This document shows, piece after piece, positions 51,372-60,837 of a DNA stretch of 64,000 bases. This DNA comes from Faecalibacterium prausnitzii (lineage in GTDB: Bacteria > Bacillota > Clostridia > Oscillospirales > Ruminococcaceae): contig NZ_PRLD01000010.1 in assembly GCF_003287405.1 (NCBI RefSeq), positions 1-64,000 of the forward strand, read 5' to 3'. The notes beneath the pieces were generated by a model. The model made no database searches, had not been told where the DNA came from, and was given only the letters and a program-made list of their open reading frames with translations. The position numbers and the translations under genes were made by a program. Position 1 is the stretch's first letter. Each line of letters starts with the position of its first letter.

Positions 51372-51715
51372 CTCAGTCAAAACCTGACGGTTTTGCCAGC
51401 TCCCTCTGGGAGGGAGCCTTTGGCATAGCGGGAAAGTTTGCGGTTGAACCGTAAAGTTTGCGGGCGCGCTTGCTCCCCCGGGGGGAGCTGTCGCGCAGCG
51501 ACTGAGGGGTTTTGAATCGGCGGAGCCGGAAAAAACGGTTAAAAGATCTTCACGCCGAATAGGCGTGAATCTTCAGTTTTTTCCGGTGTAGCCCACTTCT
51601 TTGGGGTTAAAAGGGGCGAGCAGCCCCTTTTTCGTGGCCCCAGCGCGTCGAAATCGCTGGTGGTTTTCTGGTTCTCTTTTGCCACCAAAAGAGAACATCC
51701 CTCGGCAAAGACTCT
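51372..51715 (-). repeat. long palindrome-rich repeat, copy 2 (inverted)
   Basis: The reverse complement matches 24561-24910 over about 345 bp with only scattered differences and small indels, including CCAGCGATTTCGACGCGCTG, the AAGGGGC/GCCCCTT stem and AAGATCTTTTAACCG. It fills the gap between malQ and the AlaX-like gene and contributes no gene. Confidence 0.88.
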
Positions 51716-51759
51716 TACCACTATTGTCAATCGTTCTATCTACAGGAGGTACTCGCGCT

Positions 51760-52947
51760 ATGCAGCGCACAGAAAAATATTTTGAGCAGGACGCTTTCCG
51801 CACCGGATGCGAAAGCGTCATTCTTGCCGCAGAGCCGGACGAAAAGACCGGCGGCGGGCGCATTGCGCTGGACGGCACGGTGTTCTACCCGGAGGGCGGC
51901 GGTCAGCCCGCCGACCGGGGCACACTGACCCTGCCGGACGGCACGGTGCTGCGGGTGCTGGACGTCCACGAGCAGGCGGGTGTCATCTGGCATACGGTGG
52001 ATGCCCTGCCCGCTGCCGCAGCGCCCGGCGCAGCCGTGACCGGCTGCATCGACTGGGACTGGCGTTTCGATAAGATGCAGCAGCACACCGGCGAGCATAT
52101 CCTTTCCGGCATTCTGCACCAGATGTTCGGGGCGGAGAATGTGGGCTTCCATGTGGGCACCGAGGCCGTGCGCATGGACACCAGCGTGCCCATCAGCCCC
52201 GAGGGGCTGCGGCAGGCGGAGCTTGCCGCCAACCGCATCGTGTGGCAGGATGTGCCGGTGCTCATCAGCTACCCCACCCGGGAGGAGCTTGCCGCCCTTG
52301 TCTACCGCTCCAAAAAGGAGATCGAGGGACAGGTGCGCATCGTGACCATCCCGGGTGCGGACGTCTGCGCCTGCTGCGGCACTCATACCCGCACCACCGG
52401 TCAGGTGGGGCAGATCAAGATCCTTGCCAGCGAGAACTACAAGGGCGGTGTGCGGCTGAGCGTGGTGTGCGGTGCCCGTGCGCTGACGGCGGCACAGGCC
52501 ATGCGCGCCCGTCAGGCCGATATCGGCGCGCTGCTCTCTGCCAAGTCCGACCAGACCGCTGTGGCGGTACACCGCATATACGACGAGTATACTGCGCTAA
52601 AGTTTACACACTTCGGACTGTGCAGCCAGCTGTTTGACGCCCTTGCGCAGCTGACCGCGCCCGATGCAGACGCCATCCGCACCCTGCCGGGGCTGGACCC
52701 GGACGGGCTGCACCGGCTGGCTGTCCGGCTGACCGAAGCCACCACCGGCCTGTGCGCCGCCCTGACCCCCACCGAAAAGGGCACCGGCTACTGCCTTGCC
52801 CGGCGGGACGGCGATGTGCGCGCCCTGACCAAGGCCCTGAACGCCGCCCTGAACGGACGCGGCGGCGGCAAGCCCGGCATCTGTCAGGGCAGCTGCGCCG
52901 CCACCCCGGAGCAGGTGGAAGCATTTTTGCGGGAGAGAAATTTGTAA
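51760..52947 (+). CDS. AlaX-like alanyl-tRNA editing protein with DHHA1 domain
   Basis: The 395-residue product resembles the C-terminal half of alanyl-tRNA synthetase. It has an N-terminal beta domain (FYPEGGGQPADRGTL), an editing domain with metal ligands in QQHTGEHIL and CACCGTHTRTTGQVG, and a DHHA1-type C-terminus (GGGKPGICQG). Such free-standing proteins hydrolyse mischarged Ser- or Gly-tRNA-Ala. The aminoacylation domain is absent. ATG 51760 follows CAGGAGG; the long upstream extension of the frame is repeat sequence. Confidence 0.82.
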   Translation: MQRTEKYFEQDAFRTGCESVILAAEPDEKTGGGRIALDGTVFYPEGGGQPADRGTLTLPDGTVLRVLDVHEQAGVIWHTVDALPAAAAPGAAVTGCIDWDWRFDKMQQHTGEHILSGILHQMFGAENVGFHVGTEAVRMDTSVPISPEGLRQAELAANRIVWQDVPVLISYPTREELAALVYRSKKEIEGQVRIVTIPGADVCACCGTHTRTTGQVGQIKILASENYKGGVRLSVVCGARALTAAQAMRARQADIGALLSAKSDQTAVAVHRIYDEYTALKFTHFGLCSQLFDALAQLTAPDADAIRTLPGLDPDGLHRLAVRLTEATTGLCAALTPTEKGTGYCLARRDGDVRALTKALNAALNGRGGGKPGICQGSCAATPEQVEAFLRERNL

Positions 52948-52949
52948 GC

Positions 52950-53092
52950 ATCCTCGCCCTCTTAGGCGCTGACGCGCCAGCTCCCCCAAAGGGGGAGCCC
53001 TTGGCAAAACCGGAGAGTTTTCCGCACTGCCAAGGCCTCTCCCTTTGGGAGAGGTGGATTTGCGAAGCAAAGACGGAGAGGGCGAGCCACGT
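52950..53092. repeat. CTCCC-type palindromic repeat
   Basis: CAGCTCCCCCAAAGGGGGAGC and then CTCTCCCTTTGGGAGAGG with GGATTTGCGAAGCAAAGACG, close to the element at 29790-29850. It fills the gap before trmB. Confidence 0.78.
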
Positions 53093-53116
53093 TAAATTTA
53101 AGGAGAACAACAAACT

Positions 53117-53881
53117 ATGAGAATGCGTTTCAAACCCTATGCCCACGACGAACTGATGGCCGCGGATTTCCATGTGCACGAGCCCCTCATCTGGGGCGGC
53201 AAATGGCACGGCCAGTATGCCCGCCCGGAGCAGCCCTTTATTCTGGAGCTGGGCTGCGGCAAGGGCGGCTTCATCTCCCAGCTGGCCTGCGCCCACCCGG
53301 AAAATAACTATCTGGGCATCGACATCACCGACAAGGTGCTCATCCTTGCCAAGCGCAAGATCGAAGCCGCCTATCAGGCAGCGGGACGTCCCATCGACAA
53401 CGTGAAGATCATGAGCACCGATATCGAGCGCATCAAGGGCGTTATCACCCCGGAGGATGAAGTCAGCCGCATCTACATCAACTTCTGCAATCCGTGGAGC
53501 AAGAACGACTCCTCCCACAAGCACCGCCTTACCTACCCGCGCCAGCTCATCGCCTACCGCGAGTTCCTGAAAGACGGCGGCGAGATCTACTTCAAGACCG
53601 ACGATGATGATCTGTTCCGGGACAGCGTGGAGTACTTCCCCGCTTCCGGCTACGACATCGAGTGGATCACCTACGACCTGCACGAGAACGAGCCGGCGTG
53701 GAACATCCGCACCGAGCACGAGGGAATGTTCACCGAGATGGGCATCAAGATCAAGGCGCTCATTGCCCGCAAAAAGCCCGGTGCCGACAGCGTGACATGG
53801 GTAGACCCCAAGGTGCTCAAGCGGATGGCGCGGGAAGCTGCCGCCGAAGCCGCCGCACAGGAAGGCGAAGGAAATGTCTGA
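53117..53881 (+). CDS. trmB: tRNA (guanine-N7-)-methyltransferase
   Basis: The 254-residue protein has the SAM-binding motif LELGCGKGGFISQLA, GIDITDKVL and the NFCNPWSKNDSSHKHRLTYP segment corresponding to the family substrate loop. It makes m7G46 in tRNA. The C-terminus has an Ala/Glu-rich extension of about 25 residues beyond the core. The ribosome binding site is AAGGAG. Its end overlaps a small gene by eight bases. Confidence 0.9.
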   Translation: MRMRFKPYAHDELMAADFHVHEPLIWGGKWHGQYARPEQPFILELGCGKGGFISQLACAHPENNYLGIDITDKVLILAKRKIEAAYQAAGRPIDNVKIMSTDIERIKGVITPEDEVSRIYINFCNPWSKNDSSHKHRLTYPRQLIAYREFLKDGGEIYFKTDDDDLFRDSVEYFPASGYDIEWITYDLHENEPAWNIRTEHEGMFTEMGIKIKALIARKKPGADSVTWVDPKVLKRMAREAAAEAAAQEGEGNV

Positions 53882-54053
53882 CCCCTGTGAGCTGTGCCTG
53901 AATAATGTTCAGGACGAATACGGCAGCTACTACTGCGCGCAGGGCGCTGCGCTGGACGAGGACGAGATGGCGCGCTATCTTGCGCACAATACCGCTGCCT
54001 GTCCCTTTTTTGAGCCGGGGGACGAATATAAGATCGTATCCAAACAGAACTGA
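53874..54053 (+). CDS. 59-residue cysteine-containing protein (DUF6472-like)
   Basis: This short gene starts inside the end of trmB (ATG 53874, ribosome binding site GAAGGCGAAGG) and ends 15 bases before the next gene. The product begins MSDPCELCLNNVQDEYG and has further Cys at YYCAQ and AACPFFEPGDEYK, four cysteines that could bind a metal. I associate it with the DUF6472 small proteins of Clostridia, from memory. Function is unknown. The coupling to trmB suggests a shared operon. Confidence 0.65.
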   Translation: MSDPCELCLNNVQDEYGSYYCAQGAALDEDEMARYLAHNTAACPFFEPGDEYKIVSKQN

Positions 54054-54068
54054 AGAACGGAGGTGCTC

Positions 54069-55160
54069 ATGGTTAGTTTTCTCACCGGGACTATGGTATG
54101 CGGGTTCTCGCTGTACCATATTCTGGCCTATTTCCTGATCTATTCCTGCATGGGCTGGTGTCTGGAGGTCATCTATGCCGCCGCTACCACCGGTCAGCTG
54201 GTGAACCGGGGCTTTTTGAATGGCCCGGTCTGCCCCATCTACGGCTTTGGCATGATCATTGTGCTGTTTGCGCTTACGCCCTTGCAGCACAGCGTCCTGC
54301 TGCTGTATCTCGGCGGCGTCATCCTGCCCAGTGCGCTGGAGCTGGTGGGCGGCTGGGCACTGTATAAGCTCTACCACACCCGCTGGTGGGATTACAGCGA
54401 TTTCCCCTTTAACATCGGGGGCTATATCTGCTTGGAATTCTGCCTGCTGTGGGGCGTGGGCACGCTGGTGGTCATGCGCATCGTGCACCCGGTGGTGGCG
54501 GACCTTGTAGCCCTCATCCCGCCCTTTGTGGGGGTCATCCTCATGTGCTTTCTGTACGCCGTGTATGCGGTGGACGTGGTGGCTACCGCCATTGCTGCCT
54601 CTGCGCTGGCCGATACGCTGGACACCATGGAGCAGCTGGGCGACAGCATCCACGCCGTCAGCGATGCCATGACCCAGCTGCTGGGCACCACCACCCTGAC
54701 CGCCGACCAGAAACTGGACGAGGGACGGCTGCAATTCAAGCTTGCCGCCGCCGAGGCGCGGGACGCCGCCGGAAAACGCCCCTCTGCCCGTGAGACCATG
54801 GCCGCCATCCGCACCAAGGCCGCCGAAGCCAGCGAAGCCGCCCGCCGCGCCAGCGAGGACGCCCGACTGAACGCTGCCGAAGCCGCCAACGCCGCCCGTC
54901 TTGCTGCCAAAGGCACTGCCGAGCGTGCTGCTGAATTGTTGCAGCTGGAACAGCTGGCGGCAGAGCTGCAGCAGCGCAGCGAGGAGATGCAGGCGCAGCT
55001 GCTGCGCACGCCCCGCATCGTGGGCCCCCGCCGTATGCTGCGTGCCTATCCGAAACTCCGGCACGGCAAAAAACTGCGCAGCCTGCCCATATTGCGGGAG
55101 ATGCTGCACCGCGCCGGGCAGGACGACACCGCGCAGAACGACAACAAGGAAACCAAATGA
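54069..55160 (+). CDS. putative ABC-transporter type IV (CmpB family) membrane protein
   Basis: The 363-residue product has five or six hydrophobic helices in its first 180 residues with the family motif YSCMGWCLEVIYAA and NRGFLNGPVCPIYGFG, then a long alanine-rich coiled coil (about 215-320) rich in Ala-Ala-Glu-Ala repeats and a basic tail. The family is named for ABC transporters without biochemical proof. ATG 54069 follows CGGAGG. It is probably cotranscribed with trmB and the small gene. Confidence 0.75.
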   Translation: MVSFLTGTMVCGFSLYHILAYFLIYSCMGWCLEVIYAAATTGQLVNRGFLNGPVCPIYGFGMIIVLFALTPLQHSVLLLYLGGVILPSALELVGGWALYKLYHTRWWDYSDFPFNIGGYICLEFCLLWGVGTLVVMRIVHPVVADLVALIPPFVGVILMCFLYAVYAVDVVATAIAASALADTLDTMEQLGDSIHAVSDAMTQLLGTTTLTADQKLDEGRLQFKLAAAEARDAAGKRPSARETMAAIRTKAAEASEAARRASEDARLNAAEAANAARLAAKGTAERAAELLQLEQLAAELQQRSEEMQAQLLRTPRIVGPRRMLRAYPKLRHGKKLRSLPILREMLHRAGQDDTAQNDNKETK

Positions 55161-55347
55161 CCCCCCATGCCGCACCGGCACTGCCGTGTGTGGCATTTTT
55201 GTTGCACTTTGCTCGAATAATGTTGTTAGAAAGTGTGAAAAACCTATTTCAAAACGGCTTAAACCGTGTTATACTGATTACAAAGTATACCAATTGACCG
55301 CAATCGACTTGTCCGTATTGAATCTATCCAAATTGTGAGGAATCGTC

Positions 55348-58014
55348 ATGTCAGAGGAACGGAAGACCAAAACAGATGCCGCCGCACCGGCATCTGCTGC
55401 GTTGGAGCGGATCGACCGCAAGGACGCATTTTTACAGGCCCTGCATACATTCCTGACCGCGCATCAGGGAACGGAATGGGCTGTCGCCGCTGTGGATATC
55501 CAGCACTTCAAGCTTTATAACGAGCTTTACGGCACCGAAAAGGGCGATGTTCTGCTGGAGACTATGGCAAACTGTCTGCTGGGCTACAGCAAGCAGACCG
55601 GCTATCCTGTGGGCTATTTTGGAAATGATGACTTTTTCCTGTGTCTGCCGGACGAAAAAGCCGAGCAGACCGCCGTGCTTGCCACGCTGCAGGCGTGCAT
55701 GGCTGCCGGCAGACAGGATGTCACCTTCTTTGTGGTAATGGGCGTGTGCCCCGTGCAGGCAAACCCCGGTGCGGATGCCGCCACCCTGTGCAACTATGCC
55801 CAGATCGCCGGTGTAACGACGGACAGCGGCTACCTGCACCGCTTTGAGCCCACCATGCTCAACGAACTCAAGGAACAGCAGCTGCTGCTGGGTGAGCTGG
55901 AGCGCGCACTGGATAACCACGAATTCTGCTTCTTCCTGCAGCCCAAGTGTAACAGCATCACCCGCGCCATCGTGGGTATGGAAGCGCTGGTGCGCTGGAA
56001 CCACCCCACCCGGGGCTGTGTCCCCCCCGCCGAGTTCATGCCGCTGCTGGAGCGCACCGGCCTTGTGACAAGGCTGGACCAGTACATCTGGGAATCTGTC
56101 TGCCAGACCCTGCAGAAGTGGCAGGAAAGCGGCAGCAACCTTGTGCCGGTGTCGGTGAACGTTTCGGTGCAGGATATCCTGAACCTGGATGTGCCGCAGA
56201 TCTTTGCAGATCTGGTGGAAAAATATAAGCTGGAGCCAAAGCTCCTGCTGGCTGAGATCACCGAGACCATGGTGGCCGAGGACACCCAGATGGTGGAAAA
56301 CGCCATTCAGGGACTGCACCGCAAGGGCTTCTCGGTGATGATGGACGATTTCGGCAGCGGGTATTCCTCGCTGAATATGCTCAAGGATACCAACGTCGAT
56401 GCCATCAAGCTGGACATGAAGCTCATCGACATGAATCAGGAGAACCGCAGCAAGGGCGTGCAGATCGTGGAGTCGGTGGTGGATATGGCGCACCGGCTGA
56501 ACCTGCCCATTATCGCCGAGGGCGTGGAGACCCCGGAGCAGGTGTCCATGCTGCAGGCGGCGGACTGCCTGTACTCGCAGGGCTACTATTTCTTCAAGCC
56601 CATGCCGGTGGAAAACGCCGAAAAACTGCTGGCAGATCCCACCAATCAGGATTACTGGGATCTGCGCCGCGACCTGATGCGCCGTGACCGCCGGGTGGAA
56701 AACCCGGGCACCGAAAAGACTGCGCTGGCCTTGCAGGCCTACCAGATCTTTACCGATAACGTGCTGGAGATCTCGCTGCTGAACCTTGCCACCGGTGCGT
56801 ACCGGGTGATCAAACGGGACGCCCGCCTGCTGGGTGCAGATCTGGAAAAGGAAGAGGATTTTGTCAACTACTGCGACCGTCTGGTGAACGAAAAGATCGT
56901 GCACGAGGAGGACGCAGACCTGTTCTTGGAGCAGACCGATCTGGAAGCTTTGCGCTCTGTGCTGTACCACGCCACCGCGCCGGAGTTCTACCGCTACCGC
57001 GAGAACGTGTCCGGCCAGTATATCTGGGTCACCACAGAGGTGCTGCCCTGCCGGGGCTGCTGCGCCCAGAACCCATGGGCGACCGTGCTGGTGCGCAACG
57101 ACGCACAGGCCGACCAGCTCAGCGAGGAGCTGGACTTCTCTTACAGCCACGACACCCTGACCGGCCTTGCCAACCGCAGCCGGTACGAAACCGACCTGCG
57201 GGAGCTGCCCCACAGCGGATACGAATCCGTGGTGTGCACCTACATTGATGTGGTGGGGATGCACGAGGTGAACGAGCATCTGGGTCACCGCAGCGGCGAC
57301 ACCCTGCTGTGCTGCTTGGCAAATGCCGCCCGCAAGTTCTTTGCCACCAGCCGGGTGTACCGCATCGGCAGTGATGAATTTGTCATCCTGACCCCCAACG
57401 AGCCGCCCTACAGCGTGTGGAGCACCGCAGACCGGATGCGCGCCTTCCTGAAGGAAAAGGACTACGCCATCTCGGTGGGCATCCAGCAGACCACCGACCT
57501 GCGCCATGTGGACGAAGCCGTGGCCAAGGCCGAGGCTGCCATGCGGCAGGACCGGCAGACCTACTACGAGCACAACGGCCGCGCCCGCCAGCTGGAAGGC
57601 CTGAACGAAAAGATGGAGCGCACCCTGCAGGAAAAGCGGGATGCCGAGCACTTTTTGAAGGTGCTTGCCCCCAAATACAAGACCGTAATCGTGGTGGACT
57701 TGCAGGAGGACACCGTGCGCCCCGTTATTGTGCCGGACGACTTCCAGTCCGTTCTGGACACCTGCGGCGGCTCTTTCCGCGCTGCGTTGACCAACTACCG
57801 CGACACGTTGGTAGCGCCCGAGGACAGAGAAAACTTTGCAAAGTTGTTCGATTTCGGCCTTGTGCGCAGCACCGTGTTCAGCAGCAACCTGCTGGAGCAC
57901 CGCTACCGCAAGACGGACGGACGCAGCTTCTGCATCCGTGTGACCCCCTACTCCCGCAGCGGCTCCCATATCAACGAGGTGCTGTGGATCTTCGCGGATG
58001 AAGATGTAGAGTAA
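55348..58014 (+). CDS. GGDEF-EAL-GGDEF cyclic-di-GMP protein
   Basis: The 888-residue soluble protein has a degenerate N-terminal GGDEF domain (about 25-165; GNDDF), a complete EAL phosphodiesterase domain (about 180-435; GMEALVRW, AEITETM, DDFGSGYSS, KLDMKLID, AEGVETPEQ), and a second GGDEF-like domain (about 590-750; DTLTGLANRSRYE, GSDEF). The conserved EAL residues predict c-di-GMP hydrolysis; the GGDEF domains are probably regulatory. No membrane segment is seen. The ribosome binding site TGAGGAATCGTC is modest. Confidence 0.87.
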   Translation: MSEERKTKTDAAAPASAALERIDRKDAFLQALHTFLTAHQGTEWAVAAVDIQHFKLYNELYGTEKGDVLLETMANCLLGYSKQTGYPVGYFGNDDFFLCLPDEKAEQTAVLATLQACMAAGRQDVTFFVVMGVCPVQANPGADAATLCNYAQIAGVTTDSGYLHRFEPTMLNELKEQQLLLGELERALDNHEFCFFLQPKCNSITRAIVGMEALVRWNHPTRGCVPPAEFMPLLERTGLVTRLDQYIWESVCQTLQKWQESGSNLVPVSVNVSVQDILNLDVPQIFADLVEKYKLEPKLLLAEITETMVAEDTQMVENAIQGLHRKGFSVMMDDFGSGYSSLNMLKDTNVDAIKLDMKLIDMNQENRSKGVQIVESVVDMAHRLNLPIIAEGVETPEQVSMLQAADCLYSQGYYFFKPMPVENAEKLLADPTNQDYWDLRRDLMRRDRRVENPGTEKTALALQAYQIFTDNVLEISLLNLATGAYRVIKRDARLLGADLEKEEDFVNYCDRLVNEKIVHEEDADLFLEQTDLEALRSVLYHATAPEFYRYRENVSGQYIWVTTEVLPCRGCCAQNPWATVLVRNDAQADQLSEELDFSYSHDTLTGLANRSRYETDLRELPHSGYESVVCTYIDVVGMHEVNEHLGHRSGDTLLCCLANAARKFFATSRVYRIGSDEFVILTPNEPPYSVWSTADRMRAFLKEKDYAISVGIQQTTDLRHVDEAVAKAEAAMRQDRQTYYEHNGRARQLEGLNEKMERTLQEKRDAEHFLKVLAPKYKTVIVVDLQEDTVRPVIVPDDFQSVLDTCGGSFRAALTNYRDTLVAPEDRENFAKLFDFGLVRSTVFSSNLLEHRYRKTDGRSFCIRVTPYSRSGSHINEVLWIFADEDVE

Positions 58015-58032
58015 AATATTCTTGTATGCTAT

Positions 58033-58068
58033 AAAAGCAGCCAGACCGCCCGGTCTGGCTGCTTTTGC
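58033..58068 (+). terminator. terminator of the GGDEF-EAL gene
   Basis: AAAAGCAGCCAGACC pairs with GGTCTGGCTGCTTTT around GCCC, followed by GCG. Confidence 0.85.
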
Positions 58069-58104
58069 GTTTGACGCTCGCAGGAGCGCCCGGGAATTAC
58101 CCCT

Positions 58105-58470
58105 TCCGTCTTGCCGCTTCGCGTCAAGCCACACGCCCCCTTTTGTCGCTATGCGACATCTTCCCCCGGAGCGGGGGAAGTCGTCCCTCAAGGGGACGGC
58201 TTTTGGTGGCGGCGGCAAGGTTTCCGGCATAGCGCAAAGGCGTCCCCTTGGGGGAGCTGGATGCGAACGCAGTGAGCAGACTGAGGGGGTGCCCGCCGCG
58301 CGGCTGTTTCCGCAGGAAACAAGCGCGGTAGCTGCCGTTTCCCTTCACGACCCCACCCGTGAAAATGCGTTTGGAGCGGTCAGCAGGCCGCGACAAACGC
58401 GAAATATAAAATAATTATTCCGCTGATTATGGCCAGAGCGCAGCGGAGGTCATTTTAAATCGTCCCGGCA
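58105..58470. repeat. composite repeat: CTCCC-type plus family B
   Basis: From left: CGACATCTTCCCCC with GGGGGAAG; GTCCCCTTGGGGGAGC with GCAGACTGAGGGGG; GTTTCCGCAGGAAAC; CCACCCGTGAAAATG (58353); then AT-rich sequence and GAGCGCAGCGGAGG before TTTAAATCG. The second half parallels 62755-62930 segment by segment, except that the central hairpin core has diverged. Confidence 0.75.
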
Positions 58471-58486
58471 GCAAGAAGTCGCCGTC

Positions 58487-58514
58487 TTGCAAAAGCGCCG
58501 GGATGTGCTATAAT
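58487..58514 (+). promoter_or_regulatory. promoter of azlCD
   Basis: TTGCAA (58487-58492), 16 bases, consensus TATAAT (58509-58514). Confidence 0.6.
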
Positions 58515-58593
58515 AGAAATCACTTATTTCATACAATATATGTGGGTATATGGGCGCACCGCCCGCTGTTCCCGCAAAGCAAGGAGCTTTTCT

Positions 58594-59337
58594 ATGCAGC
58601 ATCTGTCCCGAACCGTTTCTCCCGCCCTGCCGCACCCCTGCCTGCGGGCGCTGCGGGCGGCTTTTCCGCAGACCATCCCGGTGCTGGCGGGTTATTTTGT
58701 GCTGGGGCTGGGCTACGGCATCTATGTGCAGTCCTTGGGGCTGCCGGTGTGGATGCCCATGCTCATGGGCACTGTCGTGTACGGCGGCTCGCTGGAGTTC
58801 GTGCTGGCAAGTTTGCTGCTGGGCGCGTTCTCGCCGCTGTCGGCCTTTTTAATGGCGCTGATGATCCAGGCGCGGCACCTGTTCTACGGCCTTGCCATGC
58901 TGGAGCGCTATAAGGGCTGCGGCTGGCGCAGCTTTTACATGATCTTTGCCATGAGCGACGAGACCTTTTCCATCACCTGCTCGGCAACGCCGCCGGAAGG
59001 GGTGAACAAGGGCTGGTTCATGTTTTTCATCACCCTGCTGGATCAGCTTTACTGGGTGGGCAGCGCCGGGCTTGGGGCTGCGCTGGGCACCGTACTGCCC
59101 TTCAGCACCGAGGGCGTGGATTTTGTCATGACCGCAATGTTCACGGTCATCTTCCTGAACCAGTGGGAAAAAGATCAGCAGCACGGCAGTGCCCTGATCG
59201 GGCTTGCCGTGCCGCTGGTGTGTCTGATTGTATTTGGTTCCGGCAGCTTTCTGCTGCCGTCCATGGCTGGCATTCTGGTGCTGCTGCTGGCTTTGCGCCG
59301 TCCGATGGAAAAAGCAGCCGGGGAGGTAGAAGAATGA
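58594..59337 (+). CDS. azlC: AzlC-family branched-chain amino acid permease subunit
   Basis: This 247-residue polytopic protein has the AzlC pattern FPQTIPVLAGYFVLGLGYG, GGSLEFVLASLLL, ARHLFYGLAML and MSDETFS. AzlC and AzlD form a two-component exporter of branched-chain amino acids. ATG 58594 follows AAGGAGC; the longer upstream frame is poorly supported. The stop overlaps the azlD start. Confidence 0.92.
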   Translation: MQHLSRTVSPALPHPCLRALRAAFPQTIPVLAGYFVLGLGYGIYVQSLGLPVWMPMLMGTVVYGGSLEFVLASLLLGAFSPLSAFLMALMIQARHLFYGLAMLERYKGCGWRSFYMIFAMSDETFSITCSATPPEGVNKGWFMFFITLLDQLYWVGSAGLGAALGTVLPFSTEGVDFVMTAMFTVIFLNQWEKDQQHGSALIGLAVPLVCLIVFGSGSFLLPSMAGILVLLLALRRPMEKAAGEVEE

Positions 59338-59663
59338 CAGCAGTTCAGATGGGGCTTACCATTGCGGTGTGCACCGCCGCCACCATGCTTACCCGTTTTT
59401 TGCCGTTTCTGGTCTTTTCCAGCAAGGAGCAGCAGCCGCCGGAGGTGGTGCGGTATCTGGGGCGGGTGCTGCCCGCCGCCATCTTCGGGATGCTCATCGT
59501 TTATTGCCTGAAGGGCGTTACCCCGTTCTCCGGCAGCCACGGCATCCCGGAAGCGCTTGCGCTGCTGGCTACCATCGCGCTGCACAAGTGGAAGCACCAG
59601 ACCCTGCTCAGCGTGGCGGGGGGCACTTTTTGCTATGTACTGCTGGTGCAGCTGGTGTTCTAA
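59334..59663 (+). CDS. azlD: AzlD-family small permease subunit
   Basis: The 109-residue protein has four hydrophobic segments and AzlD motifs TMLTRFLPFLVF, YLGRVLPAAIFGMLIVYCLK and a C-terminal LLSVAGGTFCYVLL. It is translated from an ATG overlapping the azlC stop (ATGA), with AGGTAGAAGA before it, so the partner subunits are made together. It converges on ansA nine bases later with no obvious terminator between. Confidence 0.9.
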   Translation: MTAVQMGLTIAVCTAATMLTRFLPFLVFSSKEQQPPEVVRYLGRVLPAAIFGMLIVYCLKGVTPFSGSHGIPEALALLATIALHKWKHQTLLSVAGGTFCYVLLVQLVF

Positions 59664-59672
59664 AAAAACGGC

Positions 59673-60680
59673 TCAGTGGTAGAAGGTGTCAAAGTTCACC
59701 TGACGGTAGAACCGCTGCTGCAGCTGGTCAAAGCTTTCGCAGTTCTGCGCCAGCAGCCACATACTTTTGGTCACCACGGCCTCGATGGTCATATCGTGGG
59801 CTTCCAAGAAGCGGAAGCGGTTGCGCACCCGCTTGCCCACCTCGTACACGCCCACATCGCTGCCCTCGTAGGTGACCTGCGTGGTCATGATGAGTACCTT
59901 GTGGGTGGTTTCGTAATCGCCCAGCCCGGCGGCAAAGGCGTCCATCAGCTGCTGCGGGATGCCGCCCACGCCGAAGCTTTCTACGATGACGCAGTCGTAT
60001 AGGCGGAAGATCTCCGGGATAAGCGCCGGGGACATCCCCGGGGTCAGCTTGAGCAGGAACACCCGGCTGTCCAGCGTGCGGCTGAACTCCACCGGGCCGG
60101 TGGGCCACGGCGAGGGGATGTACCGCACCAGCCGGTCGCCCTGCACCAGCGCCAGCTCCGGGAAGTTGACCGACGCAAAGGCGTCGTAGCTGATGGTCTT
60201 GTTCTTTTTGGCGCGGGTGCCCGCGATGACGTGCCCGCCGAACACCACCATCACGCCCCGGCTGCCCGGGTCGATGGCGCAGACTACGCTGTCCCGCAGG
60301 TTTTTCTTGGCATCCGTGATTTCGTTGGAGATGGGCTGCTGTGCGCCGGTAAGGATGATGGGCTTATCCGCGTTCTGAATTAAATAGGAGAGCGCCGCCG
60401 CAGAATACGCCAGCGTATCCGTGCCGTGGCAGATGATAAAGCCATCGTATAAGGCATAGTTTTCCTGAATGGCGCGTGCCATCATGAGCCAGTGCTCCTG
60501 CCCGAGGTCGGTGCTGTCGATGCTGCACAGCGCCAGCGTTTCCGGGCAGCACAGTTCCTTCAATTCCGGCAGATGGGCAAGCAGTTCCTCGCTGGAAAGC
60601 ACAGGCTTCAGCCCCTGCTGGGTGCGCACGCTGGCAATGGTGCCGCCGGTGGTGATGAAAAGCAGACGTTGTTTGGACAT
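59673..60680 (-). CDS. ansA: type I (cytoplasmic) L-asparaginase
   Basis: The 335-residue protein has both asparaginase threonine motifs, FITTGGTIASV and CHGTDTLAYSAAALSYL. There is no signal peptide, matching the cytoplasmic type. It hydrolyses asparagine to aspartate and ammonia. ATG 60680 follows AGGGGG at some distance. It diverges from the thioredoxin reductase operon. Confidence 0.92.
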   Translation of the reverse strand: MSKQRLLFITTGGTIASVRTQQGLKPVLSSEELLAHLPELKELCCPETLALCSIDSTDLGQEHWLMMARAIQENYALYDGFIICHGTDTLAYSAAALSYLIQNADKPIILTGAQQPISNEITDAKKNLRDSVVCAIDPGSRGVMVVFGGHVIAGTRAKKNKTISYDAFASVNFPELALVQGDRLVRYIPSPWPTGPVEFSRTLDSRVFLLKLTPGMSPALIPEIFRLYDCVIVESFGVGGIPQQLMDAFAAGLGDYETTHKVLIMTTQVTYEGSDVGVYEVGKRVRNRFRFLEAHDMTIEAVVTKSMWLLAQNCESFDQLQQRFYRQVNFDTFYH

Positions 60681-60774
60681 AAAGCAAAAGCCCCCTGTGG
60701 CAGTAATTTCAACATGACAACAGTATAGCACACGCCCCGGGGCTTGAACAGTGCCCGCCGCCCAAAAAGTTTTT

Positions 60775-60815
60775 GCGACCCGGTCACAGAAATCAGCACG
60801 GTTTTTGTATATAAT
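60775..60815 (+). promoter_or_regulatory. Crp/Fnr-type half-matched palindrome and promoter of trxB-crp
   Basis: GCGACC-C-GGTCAC (60775-60787) precedes a consensus TATAAT (60810-60815) with no -35 match. The palindrome centre is about 41 bases before the predicted start. GACCCGGTCACnGAAA is shared with trxA (33668-33683) at the same spacing. Confidence 0.6.
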
Positions 60816-60837
60816 AAGGGAAAAAGAATTAGAATAC

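Noticed and set aside
55432-58230. 932-codon minus frame opposite the GGDEF-EAL gene
   Set aside because: Antisense shadow; the forward strand has intact EAL and GGDEF motifs and a proper start.
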